This document shows positions 44,572 to 53,695 of a DNA stretch of 64,000 nt, one piece after another. The position numbers and the translations under genes are program-made. Within the stretch, counting starts at the first letter, position 1; each line of letters begins with the position of its first letter. Below the pieces are notes generated by a model. The model saw nothing but the letters and a program-made list of their open reading frames with translations. It did no database searches and had not been told where the DNA came from. The DNA comes from UBA6168 sp964423205 (lineage in GTDB: Bacteria > Bacteroidota > Bacteroidia > Chitinophagales > Saprospiraceae): positions 7,730 through 71,729 of the forward strand of contig CAYRDX010000016.1 of the NCBI GenBank assembly GCA_964423205.1. Reading direction: 5' to 3'.

Positions 44572-44737
44572 GCCTATATGATATTATTAAAATTAGTTAT
44601 CCAACCATAGCAAGTATGTTGCCAAAACGCCTTTGTTCAACATTGAAAACCAGCCGGCATTGAGTAAATCCGGCACAAAATAGAATAAGCAAATCACTCA
44701 ACGTTCATCGAGAAAGAAAAAAGATTCCCGATAAACG

Positions 44738-44771
44738 ACAAACCCTGACCGCATCAACGATCAGGGCTTGT
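44738..44771 (-). terminator. Hairpin after rpmA, probable terminator
   Basis: ACAA.CCCTGA / TCAGGG.TTGT (core 44743-44748 with 44761-44766), 30 bp after the rpmA stop. There is no long T-run directly after it. Confidence 0.5.
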
Positions 44772-44800
44772 ATTGAAACGGTCTGTATTTAATGTCATTT

Positions 44801-45544
44801 TTACTCTGTGCGACCGCCTTTCATGCTATGCTGCAGAGCAGCTAATTCATCCCATTTTCCTTCAGCGGCCAGTGCAGCCTGCTGTGGCCAGGTAGTCGGG
44901 TCGTGCATCTTATACCTGGAACCAGCAGCTTCCAGGATTTCACGAATCTTGTCAGCATCCGTCGCTGCCAATTCAGCAAAAGTGTTAATACCGGCGTCAG
45001 TCAACAAAGAAGCGATCTTTGGTCCAACGCCTTCTACTTTCTTCAAGTCGTCTTTGCCGGCTTTAGCGGCCTTTTTGGGAGCTGCTGCTTTTTCTGTTGC
45101 TTCCTCTTTTTTAGCAGGTGCGGTTTTCGCAACGGCTTTTTTCTCCTCTTTTACCTCAGCGACTTTTTCTTTTTTTGCTTTTACAGGTTTTTCAACTACT
45201 GTTTCTGCTGCTTTTTCCACTTTGGGTTTTGGAGCTGGAGTAGCTTTCGCAACAAGGGGTTTTTCTTTTACGATGGTCTCCGCAACTTCTTCAAAAGGAA
45301 TAATGCTGACAAATGTTCTGTCCATGCGACCTTTTTGAAATGCAACAGTACCATCTATAGCAGCATGCAAAGTGTAATCTTTACCCATGTAAACATTTTC
45401 ACCTGCATGAAATTTTGTGCCGCGCTGACGAATAATGATAGCTCCAGCCAATGCACCTTGTCCTCCAAATAATTTCACACCGAGTCGTTTACTATTACTA
45501 TCCCGGCCGTTACTGGTTGAACCTTCACCTTTCTTATGTGCCAT
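44801..45544 (-). CDS. rpmA: 50S ribosomal protein L27 with C-terminal helix-hairpin-helix extension
   Basis: 247 residues, about three times normal L27. Residues 1-85 are typical bL27 ('MAHKKGEGSTSNGRDSNSKR', 'GGAII'-like 'AGAIIIRQRGTKFHAGENVY'), whose N-terminal tail reaches the peptidyl-transferase centre. Residues ~90-165 are a Lys/Ala/Glu/Pro-rich linker. Residues ~168-247 form a helix-hairpin-helix module ('DDLKKVEGVGPKIASLLTDA', 'AGINTFAELAATDADKIREI', then 'WPQQAALAAEGKWDELAALQ'). That module is better known as a tail on other proteins such as L21 or NuoE homologues. No frameshift separates the parts. It is co-transcribed with rplU, 34 bp downstream of it. Confidence 0.95.
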   Translation of the reverse strand: MAHKKGEGSTSNGRDSNSKRLGVKLFGGQGALAGAIIIRQRGTKFHAGENVYMGKDYTLHAAIDGTVAFQKGRMDRTFVSIIPFEEVAETIVKEKPLVAKATPAPKPKVEKAAETVVEKPVKAKKEKVAEVKEEKKAVAKTAPAKKEEATEKAAAPKKAAKAGKDDLKKVEGVGPKIASLLTDAGINTFAELAATDADKIREILEAAGSRYKMHDPTTWPQQAALAAEGKWDELAALQHSMKGGRTE

Positions 45545-45578
45545 GTTCTTTAATTTTTAATTGATTAATAAAAAAGTA

Positions 45579-45893
45579 TTAAGCCGAGATTTTCTCAATA
45601 CGAATCCTGGAAAACTGCTGACGGTGGCCATTTTTTACTCTGTAGCCTTTGCGTCTTTTCTTTTTGAAAACAATGACTTTATCGCCTTTCACCAAAGGCT
45701 CCAGTACTGTGGCACCTACATTGGCACCTTTCACTATCGGCGTGCCGATTTTGACAGAACCGTTGTTGTCAACCAGTAGTACCTGGTCAAATTTCAACTC
45801 GGCTCCTTCTTCGGCTTCTAACCGGTGGACAAAGATCTCCTGACCTTCCGTCACTTTGTATTGCTGACCGGCTATGGTTACGATTGCGAGCAT
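45579..45893 (-). CDS. rplU: 50S ribosomal protein L21
   Basis: 104 residues, the normal core length. 'MLAIVTIAGQQYKVTEGQEI' and 'VIVFKKKRRKGYRVKNGHRQ' are diagnostic. L21 binds 23S rRNA. The start overlaps no other gene. It is the first gene of the rplU-rpmA operon and has a near-consensus promoter at 45967-45995. Unlike many Bacteroidota L21 proteins it has no C-terminal tail; such a tail is on L27 instead. Confidence 0.97.
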   Translation of the reverse strand: MLAIVTIAGQQYKVTEGQEIFVHRLEAEEGAELKFDQVLLVDNNGSVKIGTPIVKGANVGATVLEPLVKGDKVIVFKKKRRKGYRVKNGHRQQFSRIRIEKISA

Positions 45894-45966
45894 GATTAAA
45901 AAATTTTGTTGTTTAATGCCTGATTGAAGAAACGATAACGTTTATCACCACCCCAAAAAGCGGGCG

Positions 45967-45995
45967 CAAAGATAAGCCTGAATTTGGTAATAACA
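45967..45995 (-). promoter_or_regulatory. rplU-rpmA promoter: TTG-N19-TATCTTTG
   Basis: On the minus strand TATCTTTG (45974-45967) is preceded by TTG with exactly 19 bases between and followed by CGCCCG. This is the best full match to the Bacteroidota promoter consensus in the window. The leader is about 70 nt. Confidence 0.75.
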
Positions 45996-46101
45996 ACTTT
46001 TCACAGTAGCAAAATAAAAGCATCCCACTCCATCATATCAGGAAACTGGCTTCTTATGATGAAGCGTTTTTAGAATTGGAGCATTTAATGGATAATAAAT
46101 T

Positions 46102-48492
46102 TCATCGGGAAATGAACACCCTGCCACTTTTTATGATGTAACCAGCACTACGGATTCGATAGAAATACTGGCCATCCGGCCAGTCAATACAAGTTATTTT
46201 GGTGGTCTGGCGATTTGTGAGATTTTCACTATGGACCTGGATTCCAAGTGAGTTAAAGACCTGAACTTCTGTTTTATGCGATTTATCAGGCAAAGCACTG
46301 AAGCTTATTTCAAACCAATCTCTGGCTGGGTTAGGTGTCACAGCCACTTCAAAATCCTTTTTGAACAATGATAGAGTGGATGTACTCCCGTCTTTTCCAA
46401 GAACAGTCAATTGAAAATCATCGAAATAGAAACCATCCTTATTCACAGCCTCATCTGCTTTCATTCTGAACAGAAAGCGTAAAGATGTACTGTCCCCAGA
46501 CAGGTACTCAGTCAGGTCTATTTCTTCTTTTACCCAAAATGGCTGAATACCATCGTACAGTGGTTGATTGTACACCTGTGAATAAGTCCCGTTTTCCGTG
46601 TACTTGCCGCACAAGGGCTGGAATTGCCCACCATTTACAGAAAGCATAACCATGGCATAGTCTTCATCTTCCTCGATATCCCATCTTGCCCAAAAGGACA
46701 ATATTACAGCCTTTGCACTCTTTACTTTTAAATCTTCTTTGAGTGTTATTTCACTTAAAGTATTTGGTTTATAGGGGCTGCCCGGTGAATCAGTAATGGA
46801 ATAAGATGCTGAATAAAAATGTTCCGCTGTTAATCCCCACTGCCCAAAAACTGTCCAATTATTCAGGTTAGTAACTGAATCTGAGAATGCTATTACTGCC
46901 TTGTCGGAATAAACCTTGCTAATTGGAAACCGGAAAGTGTATAAACCATTATCAACCAATAATTCCAGATGAATGCTGTCACCATTTTTGACTGTCGAAT
47001 GCAATTCAAAGGGAATACTTCCTCCAGCCTCATCAAACTGTTCCAGTTGAAATTTCAACTCATCGCCGATGGAAAGAAGTTTTCCATTTTTGGATATGAG
47101 ATTAACAGAAACTGGCCCGCCCCTGAGTCCCAAACGTCGGAGCAGGACAGCCACCTTGCTCTCTTTACTCGTGATAAATGGACTATCGGAATGCCTTAAT
47201 TCATTGTAGTTCAGGAGCAAATGGGCAACAGACATATTCATGCCGAAAGCTTCTTTGTTTAGTCCATCAATCTGGTTCCTGGCAGGCCAGAACCCGTGTT
47301 GTGCGGAACCAATTTCAGGAGTAAATGCAAATATCCGCGCTTTCAAAGTAGTATCTCCGTACATCCAGTCATCGGAGGTGCCATTGGCGGTGTAACCCAA
47401 AGTCCGTGTGGATAAACCAAAATTATACGCATTGTCTTGCGACATCAACTCCGCCCAGGTCCGGAAGACCTGTTGGTGAGTGGTTACAGAATCGGCAAAA
47501 GACCATGGAAAAAGCAACGCATTACCAAAGGTATGATGATTGAGTGCAATCTGAAATTGATGGTCTTTGCAAAATTTTGTCATCAACTGGGTTTCGGGTT
47601 CCGACTCAGGGAGTATCCCTCTGTAAGTCTGTGATTCAGATGAAGAAGAAGACCCAAGTTCATCGTAACCCCATTCAAAATCGTAGTTGCGGTTAACATC
47701 TACTCCAAAAGAACCATCCTGGTTATTGCGCCGGTTTTTTCGCCAAAATCCTCCTCCCGCCGGATTGGTTTGTTCATTATAAATGTATCCGTCGGGATTG
47801 ATGCAGGGCACAAAGTACAGCTCTGTATTATCAACTAAATACCGGACTTCTGGATCAGTTTCATAGTTTTCGAGCAGATACCACATGAAAAACAACAACT
47901 GTGAAAGACTGTTAGGTTCCCGGGCATGATGTAATGCGGTGTAAAGCGCTTCAGGCTCATCTTCGTCTTTTTTGGGGTTGTCCGAAATCTTTACCCAGTA
48001 AACAAAACGGCCCTCATGAGTCAATAGTGTGGAATCGATGGGCTGCCGTTTTCTAAAAATTTTCGGGTAGCGGGCAGCCATTGTGTCGAGCACATCAAGA
48101 AGTTCCTGATAGGTATGATACCCTCCCATGCTGCCGTAAGTGTATTGTCTTGGTGTACTTAAAGTAGGGTAAAGCTCAGAACCGCTGCACGAAGATTGCG
48201 TTCGGCTATCCACAGAAAATTCAGCATTCTTTCTGACTAATTCATCTTGTAAATCAGCTACAAGGACTTCTGATAAGAATCCGGCCGTTTCAATTTGTCT
48301 CAACTCCGTTTCGCTAAACTCACTGATCAGAAATTTTTCTGGCTGGTAAATCCCATGTGTAACATCTATTCCCAGAGAAGCCAATTTTAAAATGGTGTTT
48401 TCTGAAGTAAGCCAGACTTTGACGCGGGAATGTGTTTGAGCAAGAGTGCTCAGACTTAGTAGTGTGATAATCAGCAGCCCTACAAGGCGCAT
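46102..48492 (-). CDS. Secreted M14-family zinc carboxypeptidase with T9SS type A sorting domain
   Basis: 796 residues from ATG 48490-48492, which begins the signal peptide (MRLVGLLIITLLSLSTLAQ). A propeptide-like stretch (to about 115) leads to the M14 domain (about 125-420). 'YTALHHAREPNSLSQLLFFM' carries the H-x-x-E zinc ligands (about 187), 'CINPDGYIYN' and 'VDVNRNYDFEWG' are substrate-site motifs, and 'FTPEIGSAQHGFWP' has the catalytic Glu. Ig-like and jelly-roll-like regions follow (about 440-700). The last ~80 residues ('VTPNPARDWFEISFS', 'DGQYFYRI', 'KSGRVFIS') are a type A T9SS sorting domain. It should trim C-terminal residues from peptides outside the cell. Confidence 0.93.
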   Translation of the reverse strand: MRLVGLLIITLLSLSTLAQTHSRVKVWLTSENTILKLASLGIDVTHGIYQPEKFLISEFSETELRQIETAGFLSEVLVADLQDELVRKNAEFSVDSRTQSSCSGSELYPTLSTPRQYTYGSMGGYHTYQELLDVLDTMAARYPKIFRKRQPIDSTLLTHEGRFVYWVKISDNPKKDEDEPEALYTALHHAREPNSLSQLLFFMWYLLENYETDPEVRYLVDNTELYFVPCINPDGYIYNEQTNPAGGGFWRKNRRNNQDGSFGVDVNRNYDFEWGYDELGSSSSSESQTYRGILPESEPETQLMTKFCKDHQFQIALNHHTFGNALLFPWSFADSVTTHQQVFRTWAELMSQDNAYNFGLSTRTLGYTANGTSDDWMYGDTTLKARIFAFTPEIGSAQHGFWPARNQIDGLNKEAFGMNMSVAHLLLNYNELRHSDSPFITSKESKVAVLLRRLGLRGGPVSVNLISKNGKLLSIGDELKFQLEQFDEAGGSIPFELHSTVKNGDSIHLELLVDNGLYTFRFPISKVYSDKAVIAFSDSVTNLNNWTVFGQWGLTAEHFYSASYSITDSPGSPYKPNTLSEITLKEDLKVKSAKAVILSFWARWDIEEDEDYAMVMLSVNGGQFQPLCGKYTENGTYSQVYNQPLYDGIQPFWVKEEIDLTEYLSGDSTSLRFLFRMKADEAVNKDGFYFDDFQLTVLGKDGSTSTLSLFKKDFEVAVTPNPARDWFEISFSALPDKSHKTEVQVFNSLGIQVHSENLTNRQTTKITCIDWPDGQYFYRIRSAGYIIKSGRVFISR

Positions 48493-48620
48493 AGTCTGAA
48501 TGTTTACCGGGTTTAACACAAGGCAGTAAAAGTAGTTGAAAGAGGTATAACCAAAGTATCAATTCCGCCAGTTTGCAAATAATATCATTAGTCAACTATA
48601 TGATCGCCTGCACATCTCAA

Positions 48621-48662
48621 AAACAACACCCCGTACTTCAATAAGCCCGGGGTGCGTTTTTT
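48621..48662. terminator. Terminator after the TonB-type receptor gene
   Basis: CACCCCG (48627-48633) pairs with CGGGGTG (48648-48654). T-rich flanks stand on both sides. It lies 40 bp after the stop of the minus-strand receptor gene. Confidence 0.8.
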
Positions 48663-48693
48663 CTTTTGCGAACTGGATTATTCGTTACCATTC

Positions 48694-51171
48694 TCAGAAA
48701 TTCCTTTCCTCACCCGCTTTTTGGTCGTTGTTATTCACTTTACTGCGTCTTTCTTTCGATTTGAAATCGAGCTTGCCAAAGCGATAACTGAAGCTGGCAG
48801 AATAGGAGCGGAATGGAAACTCAAAGTTGGAATACTGTCGGAAACCATTTCCGGAGAGGTCTGAACTGAAATTCAGGCTTTTGTGAAACAGGTTTGCAAT
48901 GCGGATTCCAACGCTTCCTCTTTTTCCAAAAATATCTTTTTGAAGACCGAGATTGTACATCCAGAACGTGGCCTGGCTACCCTGCAAAGTAACCCTTGGA
49001 CTGCGCAGCATCGCAAAAACCTCCATTTTCATATCCCAAGGCAGTGTCAGGGTGGAGCCGACATTTCCGTTGAATTCGAATCCCTGATTGGATGCATCTT
49101 TACCAGCAACAATTCCGCTAACGTCAACTCTTCTTATATCGACGTTTCCTCTAAGTTGAAAAATCTTTTTCAGCGTACCTGATACAAAAAAGTTAAGTCC
49201 AACAGAATTATCATTGCCAACATTATCAAAAGTAGTGCGTGATATGCCGGCAGCATCCACAGACAGGATGTTCTGAATAATTCCTTCCGTATGCCTGTAA
49301 TATATCGAGCCATTCATGACCACGCCCTTGACAAATGTATTGTAAGCCAATTCAACGTTGTCTGTTAGTTCAGGGCTGATTTCAGGATTTCCAAAAGAAA
49401 TATTGTTGCGGTCTTCCTGATTTACATAAGGGTTAATGAATCGCAGGCTCGGCCTCTGAATCCTTTTGTTATAGCTCAGTCTGATGTTGGAAAACTGGTT
49501 CATTTTCCTTGACAGAATAATGCTGGGAAGTAAATTATCATAATCGTTGGTGAATTCTGTGTCACTCACCAGGTAGTTACCAATAATATTCGTTCTTTCA
49601 TATCGCATTCCAGCAACCAACCCATAAACATCTGCAAAACTCCATGTTAGTGAAGTGTAGGCAGAGTAAACATCCTGACCATAGTTGAACTCATCTGAAC
49701 GGCTCGCATCTCTTGCATAAGTCTGCTGGACAGCATTAAGCGTATCAAACCTGAAATCGCTGTCAATTGACCTGAAAACTCCTTTTAGACCAGTTTCTAA
49801 TTTCAGTTTTTTGGAAAATGGATAGATGTAATCTACCTGTAGAGTTGTTTCCAGGTTGTTTCCATCGTTTTGCCCTTTTTCATTTATAAGCAGGTAATCG
49901 AAATTACCTGACTGATTTAAGATACTCATGGCATCGTCCTGGTTGCCGCTTAGCTGTACACCCATACTGAATTCCTTCTCGGAATTGGGAAATGTGCGCC
50001 GATAATCCGTATTCCAGTCAAAACCGGAATTTAAAGTCTCTGATAAAGAATTCCTGGATGACTCCTGTAACCAATTTTTGGAAGGATCAGAAAACCTGGC
50101 TGTAGTGATTCCCTCTCTGTCAAATCCAAAACCTCTGAATGAAATGTTAGAGTTGATGCTGTTGTAGGCATTGATGTCGTAATAGGCACCAAATGAGCCA
50201 TGGAATCCGACACGTTGCGTAGCAGCTACACCATTTTGAATAAGGGACCTAACAGAGGAGCCAATAGTATCAGTCCTTTCAAAAGTAAAATTTCCATCTC
50301 TATTAGGTGACCAAACACCAAAGCCACCACCATTTACTCCAAACCTACCTTTTGCGGCATTCAGATTGGCAGACATGGTGCTTTGCCGGTCACCCGGAGC
50401 TATATTAATATTTGCCGTGTAACCGTCAACCTGTTTCTTTTTGGTGATGATGTTGATGATACCGGCGCTACCTTCTCCTTCGTATTTTGCCGAAGGAACA
50501 GTTAATACTTCAACGCTTTTGATTTGGTCAGCAGGAAACATCTTCAAGGCATCGGCCAGGTTATTTGAAAACATGCCGCTCGGTTTGCCGTTGATCAGAA
50601 TTTTGATGTTGGTAGAACCCCTCAGGGAAACATTTCCATCGAGGTCAACTGACAGCAGGGGGACTTTGCGCAAAACATCAGTAGCATCACCTGAACCAAG
50701 TGTTACGTCCTTTTCTGCATTATAAACTATCCGGTCAACCTTGTTTTCATATAGTGCTGCTTCACCCTTAACTGTTACAGTTTCCAGGACAACATCTAAT
50801 GGACTTAGGTTAATACGGTCAAGGCTAACATCCGGTTTGGTTGGAGTCAGTTCCACGTTAGAAATTACCATTGGCTGATAGCCAACAAAAGATACGTGTA
50901 CATTATACTTGCCAAGCTTGACGGAGGGGAACTTAAAGCTTCCTTTCTCATCACTTACAGTTCCATCGGCTTCTTTTCCATCTGATACTTTTATCAAAAC
51001 CACGGAGGCATAGTCAATTGGGGTGCCGGATTGTCCGTCTGTAATTTCTCCAACTATCCTTCCGGTGATGGAGGAAGAAGCAGCAGCCGACCATCCTCCG
51101 GGGGTCATTTGCTGGGCAAAAAGCAGATTGGCAGCAGCTATCAAAGCTGCAATCATCAAGGGTTTTTTCAT
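48694..51171 (-). CDS. TonB-dependent-receptor-like outer membrane protein (outer membrane beta-barrel family)
   Basis: 825 residues: signal peptide (1-19), carboxypeptidase-regulatory-like domain (about 35-120, 'GEITDGQSGTPIDYASVVLI'), TonB plug (about 125-240, 'DATDVLRKVPLLSVDLDGNV', 'GSAGIINIITKKKQ') and a long beta-barrel (about 250-790) with many aromatic alternations and a short charged tail. It belongs to the CPD-plug-barrel group common in Bacteroidota; no SusD-like partner is nearby, so it is probably not a glycan PUL receptor. The ligand is unknown. A broken paralogue lies upstream, suggesting tandem duplication. Confidence 0.88.
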   Translation of the reverse strand: MKKPLMIAALIAAANLLFAQQMTPGGWSAAASSSITGRIVGEITDGQSGTPIDYASVVLIKVSDGKEADGTVSDEKGSFKFPSVKLGKYNVHVSFVGYQPMVISNVELTPTKPDVSLDRINLSPLDVVLETVTVKGEAALYENKVDRIVYNAEKDVTLGSGDATDVLRKVPLLSVDLDGNVSLRGSTNIKILINGKPSGMFSNNLADALKMFPADQIKSVEVLTVPSAKYEGEGSAGIINIITKKKQVDGYTANINIAPGDRQSTMSANLNAAKGRFGVNGGGFGVWSPNRDGNFTFERTDTIGSSVRSLIQNGVAATQRVGFHGSFGAYYDINAYNSINSNISFRGFGFDREGITTARFSDPSKNWLQESSRNSLSETLNSGFDWNTDYRRTFPNSEKEFSMGVQLSGNQDDAMSILNQSGNFDYLLINEKGQNDGNNLETTLQVDYIYPFSKKLKLETGLKGVFRSIDSDFRFDTLNAVQQTYARDASRSDEFNYGQDVYSAYTSLTWSFADVYGLVAGMRYERTNIIGNYLVSDTEFTNDYDNLLPSIILSRKMNQFSNIRLSYNKRIQRPSLRFINPYVNQEDRNNISFGNPEISPELTDNVELAYNTFVKGVVMNGSIYYRHTEGIIQNILSVDAAGISRTTFDNVGNDNSVGLNFFVSGTLKKIFQLRGNVDIRRVDVSGIVAGKDASNQGFEFNGNVGSTLTLPWDMKMEVFAMLRSPRVTLQGSQATFWMYNLGLQKDIFGKRGSVGIRIANLFHKSLNFSSDLSGNGFRQYSNFEFPFRSYSASFSYRFGKLDFKSKERRSKVNNNDQKAGEERNF

Positions 51172-51337
51172 TGTTACTAAATTAGTTATCGAAAAATTAG
51201 GTGTATCTAATAGATTATTGTGTAAACTGGGGAAATGAAATAAATCCTCTTTTCACCAGTAATTTCAACCGAATCAAAAATTCGATGGGCTGTTTAACAC
51301 CCGACTTGAAATAAGGTTTAGTATTTTCCTGACAATC

Positions 51338-51359
51338 TTGTGACAAAAATTTGTCACAA
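51338..51359. promoter_or_regulatory. 22-bp palindrome upstream of the receptor gene
   Basis: TTGTGACAAA, two central bases, TTTGTCACAA: ten-base perfect arms. It lies 167-188 bp before the receptor ATG and is likely an operator for a dimeric regulator. The half-sites resemble those of the Crp/Fnr family, but the spacing is four bases wider than for CRP. Confidence 0.5.
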
Positions 51360-51406
51360 ATTTAAACTCAGTATGGGCTGGGAATTTGGATGAAAATCAG
51401 GAAGGC

Positions 51407-51443
51407 AAAAGAGGTGGCATCACTCATTCTAATGCCACCTCTT
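51407..51443 (-). terminator. Terminator of the broken receptor gene
   Basis: A perfect 12-bp stem AAGAGGTGGCAT (51409-51420) with ATGCCACCTCTT (51432-51443), followed on the minus strand by TTTTG, starts 12 bp after the stop. Confidence 0.85.
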
Positions 51444-51454
51444 GTCTGTTTGGA

Positions 51455-53151
51455 TTAGAAGTTATTTTCTTCAAGAACTTTTTGGTCTGTGTTGTTGACC
51501 TTATTTTTTCTTTCTTTCTGTTTAAAATCGAGTTTGCCAAATTTGTAACTGAAACTCGCCGAATAGGACCGGAATGGGTAATCAAATTTCCAGCTTTGGC
51601 TGAATCCCTCACCGGAATAGTCGGAGCCAAATTCTATTGATTTATGAAAGAGATTGGCTATTCTGACGCCAATGCTTCCTCGTTTGCCAAATACATTTTT
51701 CTGTAGTCCAAGGTTATACATCCAGAAATCTGATTGAGTTCCCTGTAAAGTGATTTGAGGGCTTCGCAGCATCGTAAATACTTCTGCCCTTAAATCCCAG
51801 GGCAGTGTAATAGTTGATCCAACATGTGCCAAATAAGTTAGTCCGCTGTTACTGGCTTCTTTGCCGGAAATAAATCCATCGACATTGACTTGCCGGAGTT
51901 CAATGTATCCCCTCATCTGGAAAATCTTTTTCACTGTACCGGACAGGAAGATATTGGCACCAAAAGACTTGTCGGTTCCCACGTTGTCATAAGTTGTCCT
52001 TGAAACACCAGCTGCATCCACGGTCACCACATTTTGGATGATGTCATTGGTCTGTCGGAAGAATGCATTTGAACTGATTACTACACCTTTTATATAAGAT
52101 GAGTAACCCAATTCGAAATTATTTGAAATCTCAGGGCTTAACTCCGGGTTGCCAAAGGAAATGTTCTGACGATCTTCCTGATTCGAGTAAGGATTGATGA
52201 ATGTGAGACTTGGGTGCTGTATCCGTTTGTTGTAGCTCAATCTCAGATTGGTAAACATGTTTAACTTACGAGATAAAATCACACTCGGTAAGAAGTTATC
52301 TTTTTGAGGACACTTTAGCGGTGTACCTCTTGTCGGGATAAAATCACACTCGGTAAGAAGTTATCGTAGTCGTTGCTGAATTCAGTGTCATCAAAAAGAT
52401 ATTCACCGGAGATACCCGTCCTCTCGTACCTCAAGCCAGAAATCAGACTGTACAGGTCATTAATCTTCCAGTGAATTGAAACATAACCAGAATAAACGTT
52501 TTGACCATAATTAAATTCGTCAGATCGCCTGCGGTCGAGTACATACACATTCCGCACTCTATTTAAAGTATCGTAGGTAAAATCGCTGTTAATAGCACGA
52601 GCGATTCCCTTTATCCCTGTCTCCAGTTTAGCTTTCTTAGATAGCGGTAAGATATAATCCAATTGCAGGGTGTATTCCAGATTGTTACCGTCGTTCTGAC
52701 TTTTCTCATCCCGTAGCAGAAAATCATAGTTTCCAGTCTGACTAATCAGATTTTCAGAATCTTCTACGTTGCTGCTGGCCTGAAATCCAAGGCTGAACTC
52801 TTTTTCTGACTTTGGAAAAGTGCGTCGATTGTCTGTATTCCAATCAAATCCGGAGTTCAGGTTTTCAGCATCTGATTCCCTTTTCATCTCCATATTAAAC
52901 ATGTTGAAAGGGTCACTGAAATAGGAATTTCCTCCACCGTCACGTGTCAATTGGAATCCCCTGAAAGAGATATTTGAGTTGATGCTGTTGTACGCATTGA
53001 TATCGTAAAATGCACCGAAGCCCCCCTGGTAACCGAATCGTTCGGTATCGTAGGTGCCATCCTGCACCATTCTTCGAACCAATGAACTAATGGTATCATT
53101 TCTCTCAAAAGAAAAATAACCATCCCGGGGTGGGCTCCAGGAGAGCTATTT
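51455..53151 (-). pseudogene. Truncated and frameshifted paralogue of the TonB-type receptor
   Basis: Two open pieces (53151-52315 and 52282-51455) together match residues ~285-825 of the intact receptor at 48694-51171: 'FYDINAYNSINSNISFRGF', 'YNKRIQHPSLTFINPYSNQE' and a nearly identical C-terminus 'RSYSASFSYKFGKLDFK'. The signal peptide, regulatory domain and plug are gone; homology stops at 'LSWSPPRDG' by 53151, next to an in-frame stop. The pieces are split by a 65-bp partial duplication at 52272-52365 that shifts the frame. It cannot make a working receptor. Its terminator is still intact, so decay may be recent. Confidence 0.88.
52272..52365. repeat. 29-bp direct repeat with 36-bp filler inside the receptor pseudogene
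   Basis: The 29 bases at 52272-52300 recur exactly at 52337-52365. The filler 52301-52336 contains an imperfect inverted repeat (GAGGACAC ... GTGTaCCTC). The insert of 65 bases breaks the reading frame. Confidence 0.9.
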
Positions 53152-53695
53152 TTCTGACAAAAGGGGATGTTTTAAGGTCAGACTTTTGGACTTGGCTTAT
53201 GAAATTAACTCGATGCTGAAATTAAAAAGGATTACTGCACACCTTTGACTTCAGGCATCAATAGCAAACAGATGTTCTTTTTGAAAGAGGGTTCCGTTGA
53301 GAATAACTTATAACTATTTGATAAACAAAGGAAAAGATATTCTAAGGTCAATACCACGAATCTGCATGTATAGATGATTCTTTAGCTGGTATTTCCATTC
53401 GTTACGATTTTTAGCATACCCACAAAAAGCTATTTCTGTCTTTAGTGGAAGAATGATTCACTTCATTATCTTTCCATGACTTTTATCATCTTTCAACTGG
53501 GAGCCATTATCCATTTTTGCCCTGATTTTACGTTTTGGGATTTTAGTTACTAAATGTTTTGTTGTGGTAACAAATGCTGCTCTGGTAGTATTTTTCAACA
53601 AGAAAATACAACAAAGGCGGGTAGAAACTACAGGGCAAAAATTTGGTTCTAACGTAAACAGATTTACAAGATTATCTAAGTCAAATCAGTCAGTT
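53152..53695. other. Intergenic region between the pseudogene and the cytochrome island
   Basis: About 545 bp without a supportable gene. It is the likely site of the deletion that removed the 5' third of the receptor paralogue, and it must hold the promoter of the haem lipoprotein gene. No TAnnTTTG box was found; TATTTTTC near 53589 is a weak candidate. Confidence 0.4.

Noticed and set aside
51338..51359. CRP site
   Set aside because: TGTGA and TCACA halves are present but 10 bases apart instead of 6, so the standard CRP assignment was dropped and the site kept as an unassigned palindrome.
52301..52336. Complete insertion sequence
   Set aside because: Only 36 bases with an imperfect inverted repeat; no transposase and a 29-base flanking duplication, longer than usual target duplications.
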